A DNA stretch of 64,000 nt from Mycolicibacterium confluentis (GCF_010729895.1 NZ_AP022612.1:5270001-5334000), one strand, 5' to 3'. Numbered from the stretch's first letter, positions 8,709 through 17,221 are shown. A program made the numbers and translations. Notes: a model not told the origin generated them from the letters alone.

Positions 8709-9785
8709 ATGCTCACCGAAGAGCGACGGATGGAGCTGTCCGACATCCTGCGCCCCGCATCGCCACCCCGCGAGATCAACAATGTCTACACCGACGATCA
8801 GCGGCAGCGCCTGCTCGACGTCGTCCGCAAGGACGCTCCCTGGTCACTGATCATCGCCCAGCACTTCGCCTCTCCTGAAGAGCTGATGGCGACGATGAGC
8901 GGGGCGTTCCCCGAGGGCTTCGAACCCACCCTGGACCTGTTCCTGACCCCGACCTTCCGCGGGCACCTGGCCAACCACGGCACCGTGCTCTACCCCGAAC
9001 TGCATGACTGCTTCTACAACGCGCAGTTCCTGGAAGAGGCGAAGTCGTACTGGAACGCCGAGTACGCCAAGCCGCAGATGATGCTGTTCAACATCAACGG
9101 CCCGTGCTGCAACCGCGATCCCGGCCATCTCGATTCGCCGAGCTTCCGTGGCGTGCGCTACGAGAACGCACCCACGTGGCTGGTCAGCGTGATGGGCAAA
9201 TCCGGCCTGTTCCAGGATTATCTGATCAAGATGGCTCAGGTCATCACGTGGTTCTCCCACGATGAGGGCAGTGGCTTCACGTACTGGCCCGAAGGCCCGC
9301 TCAAGGCACCCCAGCGAGTCCTGCCGCCGGTCTACAACCGCGGTGTCGTGGTGCAGAACGAGATGATGGTGCATCGCGGCGAGGCCAACGGCCCACTGGA
9401 GCAGCAGGTCCCGGCCGGACTGTCCTTCGACACCGTGTTCGCCGGCGATCCTGCCTCCCGTGACCACTGGGTGCTGCGCAACGGTGACGACGTGATCGCC
9501 CGGCACCACACCGACGAACTGCGGTTCCTGGTGCACTGGTCGGCTGAGGTCTTCTCGGATTACGACGAGCTCAAGAAGAACATGGACCACTCAGACGATC
9601 TGACGATCGACAAAGCGATCGACGTCATGGTCGACGACCTGGCCAAGAAGGGCATCAAGCTCGACATCCCGAGTGCGCCGCTGCATGATCCGGCGTTCAT
9701 CGGTGCGCTGAATGCCGCCTACGACCTGGGCGGCCCGGCGACCTACCCCGAAGAGGCGCCGCTCAGCGCGTTCGTGCTCAGCTGA
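8709..9785 (+). CDS. possible non-haem iron oxygenase-like protein, not assigned to a family
   Basis: This 358-residue protein is not firmly recognised. It has GHLDSPSF near residues 139-146 and VVVQNEMMVHRGEANG at 213-228. Together these give an H140-x-D142 pair, a distal H222 and adjacent Arg223, spaced like the metal triad of cupin-fold Fe(II)/2-oxoglutarate oxygenases. A CC pair sits at 133-134. The start is ATG 8709 because AAGGAG at 8696-8701 is 7 bases upstream; a GTG three bases earlier is too close. It stands alone between the esterase gene and a terminator. If correct, it would hydroxylate an organic substrate in the cluster. Confidence 0.6.
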   Translation: MLTEERRMELSDILRPASPPREINNVYTDDQRQRLLDVVRKDAPWSLIIAQHFASPEELMATMSGAFPEGFEPTLDLFLTPTFRGHLANHGTVLYPELHDCFYNAQFLEEAKSYWNAEYAKPQMMLFNINGPCCNRDPGHLDSPSFRGVRYENAPTWLVSVMGKSGLFQDYLIKMAQVITWFSHDEGSGFTYWPEGPLKAPQRVLPPVYNRGVVVQNEMMVHRGEANGPLEQQVPAGLSFDTVFAGDPASRDHWVLRNGDDVIARHHTDELRFLVHWSAEVFSDYDELKKNMDHSDDLTIDKAIDVMVDDLAKKGIKLDIPSAPLHDPAFIGALNAAYDLGGPATYPEEAPLSAFVLS

Positions 9786-9799
9786 GCTGACGTTGCACT

Positions 9800-9835
9800 G
9801 TGGCCCCGGGGTTATCCCTGGGGCCACAATGTTTT
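9800..9835 (+). terminator. intrinsic-type terminator after the 8709-9785 gene
   Basis: Fifteen bases after the stop, GTGGCCCC and GGGGCCAC pair over a 12-bp stem (one G-U pair) with a TTAT loop, followed by AATGTTTT. It looks like a rho-independent terminator for the plus-strand gene. Confidence 0.75.
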
Positions 9836-9886
9836 GTGCGGAATTGCAGTCAAATCCGCTGAAAAGCATGCAATTCCGCACATTTT
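9835..9886. terminator. second long hairpin, possible terminator for convergent genes
   Basis: A perfect 14-bp inverted repeat (TGTGCGGAATTGCA and TGCAATTCCGCACA) encloses a 20-base loop and is followed by TTTT. It abuts the first terminator and faces the 3' end of the minus-strand flavoprotein gene. The stretch 9887-9960 that follows is GC-rich and shows nothing further. Confidence 0.5.
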
Positions 9887-9960
9887 GACGGCGGAGCGGG
9901 CGGGCGGCGGAGGGAGCGGGGGCGGCGCGAGCGGGTCGGCGGCGGAGCGTGTGGGCCCGC

Positions 9961-11547
9961 TTACCTGGTCACGGCGTCCGCACCCGCACGCCGGCCGCCG
10001 AACACGCAGTCCGAGATCGACAGCCCGCTGACGTAGCTGTTGGAGCACACGCCGACGGCGTTGCGGCCCGCGGCATACAGGCCCGGCACCACCCCACCGT
10101 CGCGATGGACCACTGCACCGGTGTCCTCGTCGACCACCAGTCCGCCCAGCGTCAGGCCGGGGATGGGATAGAACAACGACGAGTCGGCGGAGATGTTGAT
10201 CGAGTAGAACGGTCCGCGCTCCAGCGACGGGCACAGTGAGGGATCCTTATGCGCGGGATCGCCTGCTCCACTGTCGATCCCGCGGTTGTACTCGTCGACG
10301 GTCTTGCGCAGACCGGTGACATCGATGCCGTTCTTCTCGGCGATCCCCTCGATCGAGGCCGCCTTCTTGTGACCGATGGACCGCAGGTACCAGATCTGAA
10401 GTCGCTGGAACACGTGGGTCTGATCCTTGATCTGCGCCTTGATCTTTCGCCACGTGGCGGCGTCGTAGATCGCCCATCCGGTGCCACCGAATTCGCGCAT
10501 CATGACGTTGCCGTGGGTGGCGCCGTAGAGATCCTCGTTGACGATGCGTCGCCCGTCCGCGCCGACGGTGAGCCCTTCCAGGAAGGCGCTGGGTGGGGAG
10601 AGGAAGCGCCAGGCGGTGACGTTGCCCATCTTGTCGGTCACGCCACCCGCATCCAGCCCGAGTCGAATCCCGGTCCCGTCGTCGCCGACGGTGCCCAGCG
10701 GTGAGATCTTCAGGAACTCCGGCGCATACCGCTTCACCCAATCGCGGTTGTTGATGAACCCGCCCGCCGCCAGGATCACGGCCCCGGCGCGGGCTTCAGC
10801 CCGCACGCTGGCCTCCGCACGCAGCCGTTCACCTCGGTCCACCGCGCCGGCGACGACGCTCGGCATCCACGTCCCCAGCTTCCCGGTGGCCTTGTTGATG
10901 CGCCGATGCCGTCGCGCATTCCGATGCTTGGTGTTCAGCACTGTGTATCGAACGCCGGTGACTCGGCCGTCCTCGTCTTGGATCAGGGAGTCCACATGCG
11001 CGAGCGGAATGAACTGGACGCCCTTGGCCAGGGCGGAGTCCCGCAGGTGCTCGAACAGGACGCGACCGGAACTCATTCCGGGTGCCAGCACGCGGTGACC
11101 GCGAGGGGCCGGTTGCGCGTGATCGGCATACGGATAGGCCTTCTCGTTGCCCGAGTAGTAGAGGTAGTTGTCGTCGGTGGGGTACGAGGTCTTGTACGAC
11201 GGCACCGTACCGCCCCGGAACTCCACACCCTGGGCTTTGAGCCAGTCGATCAGCCCGGGACTCTGCTCGCAGAACCGCATCAGCGTCTCGGGTTTGACGG
11301 CGCCCGTCACCTCCTGCTCGAGGTAGGCGCGCATGTTCTCCACGCTGTCCTCGTAGCCGCCCGCCCGCTGCTCGGCGGTTCCGGCGCCGGCGTAGACGAT
11401 GCCGCCGGAGTACGCCGTGGCGCCGCCTCCGTAGCCGCGGTCCAGCACCAGCACTCGGGCACCGCGATCCGCGGCTTCGATCGCTGCGGCGGCGCCGGCA
11501 GCCCCGAAACCGACGACGATGACGTCATACTCGCGACTTGTTGGCAT
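9961..11547 (-). CDS. FAD-binding dehydrogenase (fumarate reductase / ketosteroid dehydrogenase fold)
   Basis: A 528-residue flavoprotein that opens with VIVVGFGAAGAAAAIEA and GGGATAYSGG, the FAD motifs of the succinate dehydrogenase/KstD superfamily. The C-terminus NSYVSGLSISDCVFGGRRAG differs from the YPGxGxxIG block of delta-1 enzymes and resembles the group that includes ketosteroid delta-4(5alpha)-dehydrogenases. That sub-assignment is from memory of the family and is tentative. It would remove two hydrogens from a cyclic ketone and pass them to FAD. The downstream end of its operon is marked by the hairpins at 9800-9886; the SDR gene lies 12 bases upstream. Confidence 0.85.
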   Translation of the reverse strand: MPTSREYDVIVVGFGAAGAAAAIEAADRGARVLVLDRGYGGGATAYSGGIVYAGAGTAEQRAGGYEDSVENMRAYLEQEVTGAVKPETLMRFCEQSPGLIDWLKAQGVEFRGGTVPSYKTSYPTDDNYLYYSGNEKAYPYADHAQPAPRGHRVLAPGMSSGRVLFEHLRDSALAKGVQFIPLAHVDSLIQDEDGRVTGVRYTVLNTKHRNARRHRRINKATGKLGTWMPSVVAGAVDRGERLRAEASVRAEARAGAVILAAGGFINNRDWVKRYAPEFLKISPLGTVGDDGTGIRLGLDAGGVTDKMGNVTAWRFLSPPSAFLEGLTVGADGRRIVNEDLYGATHGNVMMREFGGTGWAIYDAATWRKIKAQIKDQTHVFQRLQIWYLRSIGHKKAASIEGIAEKNGIDVTGLRKTVDEYNRGIDSGAGDPAHKDPSLCPSLERGPFYSINISADSSLFYPIPGLTLGGLVVDEDTGAVVHRDGGVVPGLYAAGRNAVGVCSNSYVSGLSISDCVFGGRRAGADAVTR

Positions 11548-11559
11548 CGATGCTCCCTG

Positions 11560-12351
11560 TCAGAGAACGGATTTGATCTGCTTGGCCACCAGTCGGGTGG
11601 TGCGCCGCGGTGCGATGCGGGACAGCGTGTAGAGAGCATGGGCATCCGCGCCGATGATCACCCGGTATCGGTTCTTCGCGATTCCCTCGACGATCCTCCT
11701 GCCGGCCACCTCGGGAGTGGTGGCCAGGACGCGTCGCCCTCCGGCGTCGAGCATCTCCACCCCGGAGTTCTGCGCCAGATTGGTCGACACATTGCCCGGA
11801 AACACCGTCACGACACGGACATTGGTGTCCGCGAGTTCACCGTCCAACCCTTCGCTGAACTGTTTCACTGCGCCCTTGCTTGCGCTGTAGAGCACCTGGC
11901 TGGCGAACGGCACCAGGGCCGAGAGGCTCGACATGTTGGTGATGTTGGCTTCGGGTCGCAACACCAGGACCGGCAGGAACGCCCTGCACATCTGCACGGT
12001 GCCGGTGTAGTTCACCGCCATCACGCGATCGGCATGGTCTGCCTCAAGATCGGCGAACAGCGCGAACCTCTGGGCGATTCCGGCGATGTTCACCAGGCCG
12101 TCGACCTGGCCATGAAAGTCGATGACATGGGCGGGCAACGCTGCCACCGCCTCCGGGTCGGTGATGTTCAGGACGTGAGTCGACATCCGCATGCCGGTGG
12201 CGCGGGCTCGCTCGGCCGTGACGGTGAGTCCGTCCTGATCGAGGTCCACGGCGGCGACGTGCGCTCCCCGCCGACTCAGGCCCAACGCGACTTCGCGCCC
12301 CATCCCATTGCCTGCGCCGGTGACGACGAAGACCTTATCCGAGATGCGCAT
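11560..12351 (-). CDS. short-chain dehydrogenase/reductase
   Basis: A 263-residue SDR with TGAGNGMG near residues 10-17, LVNIAG in place of the usual NNAG, MSSLSA and the catalytic YSASK. The C-terminal part (residues 215-263) is basic, with RIAPRRTTRLVAKQIK, as in membrane-associated SDRs of mycobacteria. ATG 12351 was chosen because the homologous start MRISDK directly precedes the first beta strand. It overlaps the upstream SnoaL-like gene by 17 bases and lies 12 bases before the flavoprotein gene, so all three form one operon with kshA. Confidence 0.88.
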   Translation of the reverse strand: MRISDKVFVVTGAGNGMGREVALGLSRRGAHVAAVDLDQDGLTVTAERARATGMRMSTHVLNITDPEAVAALPAHVIDFHGQVDGLVNIAGIAQRFALFADLEADHADRVMAVNYTGTVQMCRAFLPVLVLRPEANITNMSSLSALVPFASQVLYSASKGAVKQFSEGLDGELADTNVRVVTVFPGNVSTNLAQNSGVEMLDAGGRRVLATTPEVAGRRIVEGIAKNRYRVIIGADAHALYTLSRIAPRRTTRLVAKQIKSVL

Positions 12352-12814
12352 GAGCACCTTCCGCCTGCGTGAACGCCATCCGAGTGCGGGTGAGGTGTAT
12401 GGATTGAATGCGCCACTGTCCCGCGGTCTTGGTGTATGTCTCGTGGTAATGGCCCGCACCCGTGAGGGTGTGACCACCTGGGAAGTCGACGATGTCGGCC
12501 ATTGCCCAGATGCCCGTTGCCGTCGTCGGGCTTTCCAGGACGATCTCGGGTGTGTGGCCGTGGTGCACGGTTGTGCATCCCTCGAGCACCCCTCGGATCG
12601 ACGTGACCAGTTCGTCCACGCCCACCCATGTTTGACCCGCCGCATCGGCGCCCTCGGTGGCCACCGCATTGTCGAAGGTGCCGACGACATCGTCGGCGAA
12701 CAGGTCGCGCCAGGCCTCCCAGTCCTTGGTGTCCAGATGCCGGAAGTATCGCGCCTTCAGCTGCCGAACGGCTTCGATCTCGTCCCACGTTGTGGGTTCC
12801 GTTGGGTCTGACAT
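12335..12814 (-). CDS. SnoaL-like domain protein (NTF2 fold)
   Basis: A 159-residue NTF2-fold protein: WDEIEAVRQLKARYFRHLDTKDWEAWRDLFADD forms the first helices and DDVVGTFDNA the first strand, followed by HHGHTPEI and HYHETYTKTAGQWRI. This spacing is that of SnoaL-4 proteins common beside ring-hydroxylating oxygenases and steroid genes. It lies 2 bases downstream of the small cysteine protein gene and overlaps the SDR gene, so it belongs to the kshA operon. Its reaction, possibly isomerisation or hydration, cannot be read from the sequence. Confidence 0.82.
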   Translation of the reverse strand: MSDPTEPTTWDEIEAVRQLKARYFRHLDTKDWEAWRDLFADDVVGTFDNAVATEGADAAGQTWVGVDELVTSIRGVLEGCTTVHHGHTPEIVLESPTTATGIWAMADIVDFPGGHTLTGAGHYHETYTKTAGQWRIQSIHLTRTRMAFTQAEGAHAHLG

Positions 12815-12816
12815 GG

Positions 12817-13098
12817 CTAACCCCTTCCGTCAGAGTCGAATCCGGTCTCGTCGAGCACTGGCAACGATCCGTGGCGGACCGCGGTCTCAATGGACTCCCG
12901 CAACTGAGAACAGAGCGGCGGAACGTCGTCGCGCGACAGCGGATAGCGGCGTTGCGTGCAGCGCGCGGTGGACTCGGCGTTCCACTGCACGCTGGTCTGT
13001 TCCCAGCTGCTCTTGCGCACCAGCACGCGTGCCCCGCACGTCCCGCAGTCGACCGGCCGCATCGGCGTGTCCGCCAGCCGGTTGTCGGGGCGGACCAT
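12817..13098 (-). CDS. small cysteine-containing protein coupled to kshA
   Basis: This 93-residue protein has CGTC at residues 18-21 and further Cys at about 47 and 63, with VRKSSWEQTSVQWNAE between them. Its start overlaps the kshA stop (ATGA), so it is made together with the oxygenase. The four Cys could bind a metal or an iron-sulphur cluster, and such proteins are sometimes labelled ferredoxin, but the spacing does not match a plain plant-type or bacterial ferredoxin. Its close coupling suggests a partner of KshA. Confidence 0.7.
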   Translation of the reverse strand: MVRPDNRLADTPMRPVDCGTCGARVLVRKSSWEQTSVQWNAESTARCTQRRYPLSRDDVPPLCSQLRESIETAVRHGSLPVLDETGFDSDGRG

Positions 13099-14255
13099 CA
13101 CTTGTTGACGCCGACCAGCCTCGGCAGGCGGCCGGCAGCGAGGTTGTCCTCGACCTCTTTCATCCACGCCTCGCGAGGACGCGTGGTGTCGATCTCGAAC
13201 TCGAAGCGGTCCACCATGTCCGGAGTCACGTCGGCGGCGTCGACGTAGAACTGCTCGTACCACCGCCGCAGCTGGTAGACGGGGCCGTCCTCCTCGCACA
13301 GCAGCGGGTTGTCGATGCGCGCCTTGCGCTTCCAGATCGCCACGTCCTGTTCGAAGCCCATCTTGACGAAGTCACCCAGTGCGGTGGCGATCTGCATCGC
13401 GATGTCCTCGGGCACCGCCTCGGACTTCTCGACCGTGATCCCGTACTGCAGCACAAAGGAATTCGCGTCGATCGGGTAGTGGCAGTTGAGCAGGACCGTG
13501 CGCTGGTCACCGTGCTCGTAGTGGTAGGTCAGATCGTCGATCATGAATGACGGCCCGTAGTAGGAGGCCACCGACGTGGTTCCGAGGATTTCCGCACCCT
13601 CCCCGGAGCCGAGGTCTGGCCGCGCCTCACTCTTGTAGTACTGCGTGGCGACGTGGCCCTCGAAGATGTTCTTGAATCCCGTCGGGAGGCCACCGTGGAT
13701 GTAGAAGAAGTGCGCCATGTCCACGACGTTGTCGATGATCTCGCGGCAGTTGGTGTGGACGGTCGTGGTGTACCAGTGCCAGTCGGTCCACTGGTCGGTG
13801 CCGACACCCTCGATTCGGGGAATCGTCACGTCGGCCGGCGGAGCCTTCTTCTCGGGGTCGTTCCACACGAACAACATGCCGTCCTGCTCCAGGGTGGGCC
13901 AGGTCGCGGTGCGGGCGAGTTTGGGCACCCGACGGCTGTAGGGGATCTGCTTGCACCGGCCGTCACCGCCCCAGCGCCAGTCGTGGAACGGGCAGGCCAC
14001 CTCGTTGCCCTTGACCTCGCCGTCGGACAGGTCACCGCCCATGTGCCTGCAGTAGGCGTCGAGCACGTTGATCTTGCCGTCCTCGCCGCGGAACACCACG
14101 AGCTTCCCGCCGAAAGCACTGATGGCATGCGGTTTTCCGTCGCCCAGATCACGAGTCAGGCCAATGCAGTGCCACCCTCGCGCGTAGCGGGTCGGTGCGG
14201 CCTGCGCCTCGATCTGACGAACCTCTTCGACGCCGTCGGGCTGCAACGAAGTCAT
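13098..14255 (-). CDS. kshA: 3-ketosteroid-9-alpha-monooxygenase, oxygenase component
   Basis: The product (385 residues) is a Rieske non-haem iron oxygenase strongly resembling mycobacterial KshA. The Rieske ligands are C69-R-H71 and C88-PF-H91 in CRHMGG and CPFHDWRW. The mononuclear iron site lies in NVVDMAHFFYIH at 176-187, and the C-terminal QDVAIWKRK and VYQLRRWYEQFYVD blocks are KshA-like. With a reductase (KshB) it hydroxylates C9 of 3-ketosteroids; with KstD activity this opens ring B. No kshB is adjacent. The ATG at 14255 has AAGG nine bases upstream; an ATG at 14264 gives three more residues and is an alternative. Confidence 0.93.
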   Translation of the reverse strand: MTSLQPDGVEEVRQIEAQAAPTRYARGWHCIGLTRDLGDGKPHAISAFGGKLVVFRGEDGKINVLDAYCRHMGGDLSDGEVKGNEVACPFHDWRWGGDGRCKQIPYSRRVPKLARTATWPTLEQDGMLFVWNDPEKKAPPADVTIPRIEGVGTDQWTDWHWYTTTVHTNCREIIDNVVDMAHFFYIHGGLPTGFKNIFEGHVATQYYKSEARPDLGSGEGAEILGTTSVASYYGPSFMIDDLTYHYEHGDQRTVLLNCHYPIDANSFVLQYGITVEKSEAVPEDIAMQIATALGDFVKMGFEQDVAIWKRKARIDNPLLCEEDGPVYQLRRWYEQFYVDAADVTPDMVDRFEFEIDTTRPREAWMKEVEDNLAAGRLPRLVGVNK

Positions 14256-14329
14256 TTCGGCCATCCTTGGTGTTATTGCTGACAGGAACATCCCCGTTCT
14301 AACACCGGAGCACCGGCGTGCCGGGGTCA

Positions 14330-14346
14330 TGTTCCACTGACCGGGC
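14330..14346 (+). promoter_or_regulatory. copy C of recurrent 17-bp upstream element
   Basis: TGTTCCACTGACCGGGC lies in the divergent region between kshA and the KstD gene and ends 42 bases before the GTG of the latter. It differs from copy B at one base. An imperfect GAAC-N6-GTTC repeat (about 14287-14300) lies on the kshA side. Confidence 0.45.
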
Positions 14347-14388
14347 AGGGCCCAGACACCGCGCACCAGCCGTTGTGAGAATCGGCCG

Positions 14389-16068
14389 GTGAACGATCCG
14401 CAGAACCTCACCGTCGATCTGCTCGTTGTCGGTTCCGGCACCGGCATGGCCGCGGCGCTGGCCGCCCATGAACTCGGGCTGTCGACGCTGATTCTCGAGA
14501 AGACGGCCTATGTGGGCGGGTCCACCGCACGTTCCGGCGGCGCGTTCTGGATGCCGGCCAACCCCATCCTGGCGGAGTCCGGATCCGACGACACCCTGGC
14601 TGCCGGGCACACCTACATGGACGCCGTGGTCGGCGACGCCGCGCCGCTCGACCGCGCCCACGCCTTCGTCGACAACGGGGCGGCGACCATCGAGATGCTT
14701 CGCCGCATGACGCCCATGAAGTTCCTGTGGGCCAAGGAGTACTCCGACTACCACCCGGAAGCGCCCGGCGGCAGCGCATTGGGCCGGACCTGCGAATGCC
14801 GCCCCTTCAACACCGCTGTCCTGGGGCCGGAATTGGCACGTCTGCGGCCCGGGGTGATGAAGTCCTCGTTCCCCATGCCGGTGACCGGCGCCGACTACCG
14901 CTGGCTCAACCTGATGGCCAGGGTGCCGCGAAAGGCGATACCGCGAATCCTGCTGCGGGCCTTCCAGGGCATCGGCGGCCTTGCCCTGCGCCGGCGCTAT
15001 GCGGCGGGCGGGCAGGCCCTGGCGGCAGGGATGTACGCCGGGGTGCTGCGGGCCGGCATTCCCGTGTGGACCGATTCGCCCGTCACCGACCTGGTCCTCG
15101 AGGGCGATCGGGTGACCGGCGCGGTAGTGAAACGGGACAACGCCGAGGTCACCGTGACGGCCCGCCGCGGTGTGGTGCTGGCCGCGGGCGGGTTCGACCA
15201 CCAGATGAGCTGGCGGCACAAATTCCAGTCCGAATCCCTTGGCGAGCACGCCAGCCTGGGCGCCGAGGGCAACACCGGCGACGGCATCAGGCTTGCACAA
15301 GACGCCTGCGGGGCCGACATCGGCCTGATGGACCAGGCCTGGTGGTTCCCCGCCTTCGCCCCACTACCCGGTGGCGACCCGACCGTCATGCTCGCCGAAC
15401 GATCTCTCCCGGGCTGTCTCCTGGTGGACCAGACCGGCAGTCGCTTCATCAACGAGGCCATGGACTACATGTCCTTCGGTCAGAAGGTGCTCGAACGCGA
15501 ACGCGCTGCCAACCCGATCGAAGACATGTGGATGATCTTCGATCAGCAGTATCGGAACAGCTATGTCCTTGCCGCGGAACTGTTTCCGCGGATGCCGATT
15601 CCGCAGACCTGGTACGACGCCGGAATCGCACACCGCAGTGACGACCTGGCTTCGCTGGCGCGAGGGATGGGTGTGGACCCGCAGAATCTGGTGTCCACCA
15701 TGGATCGCTTCAACACCCTGGCGCGGTCGGGAGTCGACGCCGACTTCGGCCGTGGCGCCAGCGCGTACGACCGCTACTACGGTGATCCCACCGTCACCCC
15801 GAATCCGAACCTGCGACCGCTGGAAGCTGGCCCGTACTACGCCGTCAAGGTCGTGCTCAGCGACCTGGGCACCTGCGGTGGCCTGCGCGCCGATGCGCTG
15901 GGACGGGTTCTGCGCGAGGACGCCTCGGTGGTCGAGGGGCTCTACGCGATCGGCAACACCGCCGCCAACACCTTCGGCGCCAGCTATCCCGGCGCAGGTG
16001 CCACCATCGGGCAGGGCCTGGTGTTCGGGTACATCGCGGCGCATCACGCCGCGGGCCGCACCGCCTGA
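14389..16068 (+). CDS. kstD: 3-ketosteroid delta-1-dehydrogenase
   Basis: A 559-residue flavoprotein with the FAD motif VVGSGTGMAAALAA and GGSTARSGGAFWMP at the N-terminus. Residues known to matter in KstD are present in context: the Tyr of SDYHPE near residue 122, the Tyr in RFINEAMDY, and YPGAGATIG near the C-terminus. It would introduce a C1-C2 double bond in 3-ketosteroids. It is divergent from kshA, its functional partner in ring opening. The GTG start is the first that keeps the FAD motif close to the N-terminus. The sequence continues in frame into a decayed gene. Confidence 0.9.
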   Translation: MNDPQNLTVDLLVVGSGTGMAAALAAHELGLSTLILEKTAYVGGSTARSGGAFWMPANPILAESGSDDTLAAGHTYMDAVVGDAAPLDRAHAFVDNGAATIEMLRRMTPMKFLWAKEYSDYHPEAPGGSALGRTCECRPFNTAVLGPELARLRPGVMKSSFPMPVTGADYRWLNLMARVPRKAIPRILLRAFQGIGGLALRRRYAAGGQALAAGMYAGVLRAGIPVWTDSPVTDLVLEGDRVTGAVVKRDNAEVTVTARRGVVLAAGGFDHQMSWRHKFQSESLGEHASLGAEGNTGDGIRLAQDACGADIGLMDQAWWFPAFAPLPGGDPTVMLAERSLPGCLLVDQTGSRFINEAMDYMSFGQKVLERERAANPIEDMWMIFDQQYRNSYVLAAELFPRMPIPQTWYDAGIAHRSDDLASLARGMGVDPQNLVSTMDRFNTLARSGVDADFGRGASAYDRYYGDPTVTPNPNLRPLEAGPYYAVKVVLSDLGTCGGLRADALGRVLREDASVVEGLYAIGNTAANTFGASYPGAGATIGQGLVFGYIAAHHAAGRTA

Positions 16069-16407
16069 AATTCGGACGTACGGGTCGGTGCGTGGGACGA
16101 GGACTACCTGGCCGTCGGCAGCCCGCTCGAACGGAAGCGTCAACGCATGGACGAGGCCGTGGCCGCGATGCGCAGGGTGTGGGCCCAAGAACATGTACGC
16201 GACTTCTGGGACCAGGAGATCGTCGCCACCGGACCCGCGTCCTCCTACGTGACGGCCCCCTCCGCAGGGACATTGAACTGCGGAGCATCCGCCCTCCGAG
16301 CCGCGGTGAACGGCGCGCGCGAAGCCGGTCTCGACGAACTCCGGCTCATCCCGACAACCTCGGACCCCGATGAGATCGATCGAGCGCGCGAGGTGCTCGG
16401 CATCTGA
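16069..16407 (+). pseudogene. remnant of a luciferase-like flavin-dependent oxidoreductase
   Basis: The frame directly after the kstD stop reads VRVGAWDEDYLAVGSPLERK and then MDEAVAAMRRVWAQE, which looks like the N-terminal third of a luciferase-like monooxygenase. It ends DELRLIPTTSDPDEIDRAR, like that family's C-terminus. The middle of the barrel is missing, so the total of about 113 codons is far below the usual 280-350. The only in-frame ATG is at 16147. It is best read as a gene that lost its start and core, though a short expressed protein cannot be excluded. Confidence 0.6.
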
Positions 16408-16414
16408 CCCGGGG

Positions 16415-17089
16415 TCAGGTTGCGCCGTCTGAGTTCTCGGCGGCGATGCGTCGCTCCACCTCATACCAGTACTCCCGCACCGGGTATTCGATGTTCTGCA
16501 CACCCGTCTCGGCCAGGTGCTCCTCCACGGCGTCAAGATCCTTGATCATCCGCAGTGCGAGTTCGCGTTCGGACGCGTAATAGCGCTCCGACCATTGCAG
16601 GGCCATCCCCGCGTAGGACCAGGCCGGTTGGTCCGCGGTCCATCGGGCCTCGGTGGCGGCGGCCTTATGCATCTTGTCCGCGTAGTCGGCATGCTCAACC
16701 AGGACCTCGCGCAGGCGACCCGGTTTCATCAAGTGGCCCAGCATGACCCGCAGCACCGGATTGTGCTTGAGCGTCGGGGGCTCGACGGCCTCTTCGTTGG
16801 CCCACCGCGTGACCGCGGTCATTCCCTCGGGAGTGATCTTGTACATCCGCCGACTGCGCGCGCCCGCGTCCACGCGCGAACTCACCAGGCCGAGTCGCTC
16901 CAGGCGCTTCAGTTCGGAGTAGATCTGGCTGTACGCCGGGCTCGAATAGAAGAACTGGATGGCCCAGTTGATCCACTTCTTGATGTCGTAGCCGGAGAGT
17001 TCATCACCGCCGGAAAGCATGCCCAGCAACGCCCACCCGGTGGGCGACACACTCAGCTCACCATGTGAGGAGTCGGCGGCATCTGTCAC
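16415..17089 (-). CDS. PadR-family transcriptional regulator
   Basis: A 224-residue regulator with the PadR winged helix: WALLGMLSGGDELSGYDIKK, then SPAYSQIYSELKRLERLGLV and RRMYKITPEG. A helical C-terminal domain (residues 110-205) includes the VEHADYADKMHKAA helix expected for dimerisation. The start is GTG. It diverges from the second KstD-type gene, and element copy D lies in the gap, so it is a candidate local regulator of the cluster. PadR proteins are usually repressors released by a small ligand, often an aromatic compound. Confidence 0.92.
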   Translation of the reverse strand: MTDAADSSHGELSVSPTGWALLGMLSGGDELSGYDIKKWINWAIQFFYSSPAYSQIYSELKRLERLGLVSSRVDAGARSRRMYKITPEGMTAVTRWANEEAVEPPTLKHNPVLRVMLGHLMKPGRLREVLVEHADYADKMHKAAATEARWTADQPAWSYAGMALQWSERYYASERELALRMIKDLDAVEEHLAETGVQNIEYPVREYWYEVERRIAAENSDGAT

Positions 17090-17128
17090 TCGCCAAGGCT
17101 AGCAACCGATGGCCGAGGGCAGGGCCCT

Positions 17129-17145
17129 GCAACCGCTGACCGGGA
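17129..17145 (+). promoter_or_regulatory. copy D of recurrent 17-bp upstream element
   Basis: GCAACCGCTGACCGGGA shares the twelve-base core CCGCTGACCGGG with copy B. It is between the PadR gene and the KstD-type gene, about 100 bases before the latter's likely GTG. Confidence 0.35.
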
Positions 17146-17221
17146 GGTCAGGCTTGCGCGACGGGCCTGTCACCGCCGACAGTGCACAGGAACCTTCGCA
17201 TCCGTGGACCCGAGGAGTGGT

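Noticed and set aside
9812..10031. Facing short frames beginning MCGIA on both strands
   Set aside because: They arise because the inverted repeat at 9835-9886 encodes the same peptide on both strands.
15364..16536. 390-codon antisense frame across kstD
   Set aside because: Composition is His/Arg/Gly-rich as expected of a shadow; kstD on the other strand has all family motifs.
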